Shown: piece by piece, positions 6,387 to 7,034 of the stretch
Numbering within the stretch: the stretch's first letter is position 1
Layout of the letters: every line of letters starts with the position of its first letter
Assembly: GCA_023230285.1 (NCBI GenBank)
Contig: JALNXP010000129.1
Span: forward strand, 1-7,034
From: Bacteroidales bacterium
GTDB taxonomy: Bacteria > Bacteroidota > Bacteroidia > Bacteroidales > BM520
Direction: 5' to 3'
Length of the DNA: 7,034 nucleotides
Position numbers and translations under genes: made by a program
The notes under the pieces: model-generated
What the model was told of the DNA's origin: nothing
What the model saw: only the letters and a program-made list of their open reading frames with translations
Databases searched by the model: none

Positions 6387-6400
6387 CTATTAAATTAGTT
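6385..6400. promoter_or_regulatory. Operator O2, second AACTA-N6-TAGTT copy
   Basis: AACTA (6385-6389) and TAGTT (6396-6400) are separated by six bases, the same arrangement as the O1 core, and start exactly 20 bp from it. The site begins at the -33 TTG and extends upstream. Two dimers spaced by about two helical turns would lie on the same face of the DNA, which fits cooperative repression. Confidence 0.7.
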
Positions 6401-6439
6401 TTTAACAATAATTAACATATTGTTTAACGTTTAGATGGG

Positions 6440-6486
6440 ACACGGATTGGTGCGGATGTTACTGATGCGCACAGAACAATCTGTGT
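6440..6486. repeat. Bulged palindromic repeat (REP-like hairpin)
   Basis: ACACGGATTG (6440-6449) pairs with CAATCTGTGT (6477-6486) with one G-T wobble, and directly inside it GTGCG (6450-6454) pairs with CGCAC (6468-6472), leaving a 4-nt bulge (6473-6476) and a 13-nt loop. Degraded 'CACGGAT...ATCTGTG' palindromes of this type are scattered in many Bacteroidota intergenic regions, as recalled. No T run follows on either strand, so a simple terminator is unlikely. It belongs to the otherwise gene-free stretch 6401-6538. Confidence 0.6.
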
Positions 6487-6491
6487 TACAG

Positions 6492-6535
6492 ACGTAATTG
6501 TAGAGACAGGTCACGACCTGTCTCTACAATTACGT
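6492..6535. repeat. Perfect 21-bp-arm palindrome with GTAGAGAC/GTCTCTAC ends (REP/MITE-like)
   Basis: Left arm 6492-6512 and right arm 6515-6535 are exact inverted copies around a 2-nt AC centre. The arms contain AATTGTAGAGACAGGTC and its complement. GTAGAGAC...GTCTCTAC palindromes are a recurrent type of short dispersed repeat in Bacteroidota and cyanobacteria, from memory. The perfect symmetry implies recent insertion or maintained structure. It lies 3 bp past the stop of the PD-(D/E)XK gene. It lacks a T tract, but a transcript could fold into a very stable hairpin that protects the 3' end. Confidence 0.85.
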
Positions 6536-6538
6536 TAT

Positions 6539-7034
6539 TCAAACGCCGGTTGGAGACACAAAAATTTGCGTCTCTACAATTTTCCACTCGCTAATGCTGC
6601 GTTTCTTCGTGTCAAAATTTACACCTATCTTGAACAACTTGCGGCTGTCCATGGCAAAGGGTTTTGCGTAGCCTTTGTCTTCTATCTGACGGAGAGCATC
6701 TTCAGCACTGCCGTCTAACTTAAATTCGAGGATGTAAATGTAGTCTTTCGTCTTGATAATCATGTCCATACGGCTCTCGCTTGTTGGTCGCTCGACAGTA
6801 GTGTAAAAGCCCATCATCTTCATTATCAGATAGAACACATTCTGAAAATACAACTCCGAATCGCCGACTATCTTATAATCCGTATCAGACATTAATGCCG
6901 ACATACGCTTCATAAAGTCTTCCGGTTTACCACTTTCCACATCTTTAATAAAATTGACGACAAAGAATGAAGACATCTCATTCCTTTTAATATGAACATA
7001 AAACGGCACAAGATATTTAATAAAACCTTCTTCT
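6539..7034 (-). CDS. PD-(D/E)XK nuclease-like C-terminal domain of an AAA-ATPase-like protein, 5' part outside window
   Basis: This is the C-terminal end of the Bacteroidota-abundant family that joins an AAA-ATPase-like N-terminal domain to a PD-(D/E)XK nuclease-fold domain (DUF1703/PDDEXK_9 type). The true role is unsettled; these genes are often multicopy and accessory. The frame stays open to the window edge (visible residues begin EEGFIKYLVPFYV), so the gene is truncated by the edge, and the GTG at 7009 is not a start. About 164 residues are seen. Family segments include FFVVNFIKDVESGKPEDFM, YFQNVFYLIMKMMGFY, the nuclease core RMDMIIKTKDYIYILEFKLDG (Asp, then E-F-K of the ExK motif), ALRQIEDKGYAKPF and RKLFKIGVNFDTKKRSISEWK. 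Relatives usually end soon after EWK; here the extra tail IVETQIFVSPTGV is encoded by a palindromic repeat. The gene points toward the repressor operon, about 140 bp from its promoter region, and shares nothing visible with it. Confidence 0.88.
   Translation of the reverse strand, partial: EEGFIKYLVPFYVHIKRNEMSSFFVVNFIKDVESGKPEDFMKRMSALMSDTDYKIVGDSELYFQNVFYLIMKMMGFYTTVERPTSESRMDMIIKTKDYIYILEFKLDGSAEDALRQIEDKGYAKPFAMDSRKLFKIGVNFDTKKRSISEWKIVETQIFVSPTGV
6551..6576. repeat. Imperfect GAGAC..GTCTC palindrome inside the 3' end of a gene
   Basis: Arms 6551-6562 and 6565-6576 pair except for one A/C mismatch and one G/T wobble. On the minus strand it begins GTAGAGACGCAAAT, sharing AATTGTAGAGAC with the palindrome at 6492-6535, so the two are members of one repeat class with different inner sequence. 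This copy is within coding sequence and supplies codons for the end of the PD-(D/E)XK protein. Confidence 0.7.

Noticed and set aside
6401..6428. AACAATA/TATTGTT inverted repeat and TTTAAC direct repeats upstream of the operators
   Set aside because: Arms of 7 and 6 bp in very AT-rich sequence; not distinctive enough to claim a site.
6492..6576. CRISPR-like array from the related repeats
   Set aside because: The units are palindromes with different inner sequences and no regular spacers; there are only two copies and no cas genes.
7007..7009. GTG as start of the PD-(D/E)XK protein
   Set aside because: The frame continues open to the window edge and the upstream residues (EEGFIKYL) fit the family, so the gene is cut by the window.
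1..7034. Beta-lactam resistance locus reading of the BlaI/BlaR1-like genes
   Set aside because: No beta-lactamase or PBP gene is present, and the sensor lacks a penicillin-binding domain.

Overview
The window looks like chromosomal DNA of a Bacteroidota bacterium, most likely Bacteroidales. The evidence is the AT-rich intergenic DNA with TAnnTTTG-type -7 boxes, the lack of strong Shine-Dalgarno sequences, short lipoproteins with Bacteroidota-style lipoboxes, a BlaI/BlaR1-like pair whose sensor carries a TonB C-terminal domain, and a C-terminal PD-(D/E)XK fragment of the AAA-ATPase-like family that is abundant in this phylum. No species can be named from the sequence alone.

Layout. Positions 2-1770 (+) hold the end of phosphotransacetylase (pta) and a complete acetate kinase (ackA), 8 bp apart; this is the acetate/ATP branch of fermentative metabolism. 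Next come three separately promoted plus-strand genes for envelope proteins: a 161-aa lipoprotein (1870-2355) with its own terminator, a secreted alpha/beta hydrolase with a complete Ser-Asp-His triad (2495-3886), and a 170-aa lipoprotein with an EGF-like six-cysteine module (4004-4516). The two lipoproteins share a layout and look like distant paralogues. A perfect 18-bp-arm inverted repeat (4535-4572) ends this block and serves as a bidirectional terminator for the convergent operon beyond it.

Positions 4576-6342 (-) encode a two-gene signalling operon: a BlaI/MecI-family repressor, then a four-helix M56 (BlaR1-like) zinc metalloprotease with a periplasmic TonB C-terminal domain and no penicillin-binding domain. 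Its promoter, TTG-N20-TACGTTTG on the minus strand, is overlaid by two tandem copies of AACTA-N6-TAGTT exactly 20 bp apart. These are very probably the operators through which the repressor controls its own operon.

Positions 6401-6538 contain no gene but hold palindromic repeats: a bulged hairpin at 6440-6486 and a perfect 21-bp-arm palindrome at 6492-6535. A third, related palindrome (6551-6576) lies inside the 3' end of the last gene, a PD-(D/E)XK nuclease-like protein (6539-7034, minus strand, 5' end beyond the window), and encodes its last residues. No tRNA, rRNA, CRISPR array or transposase gene was seen.
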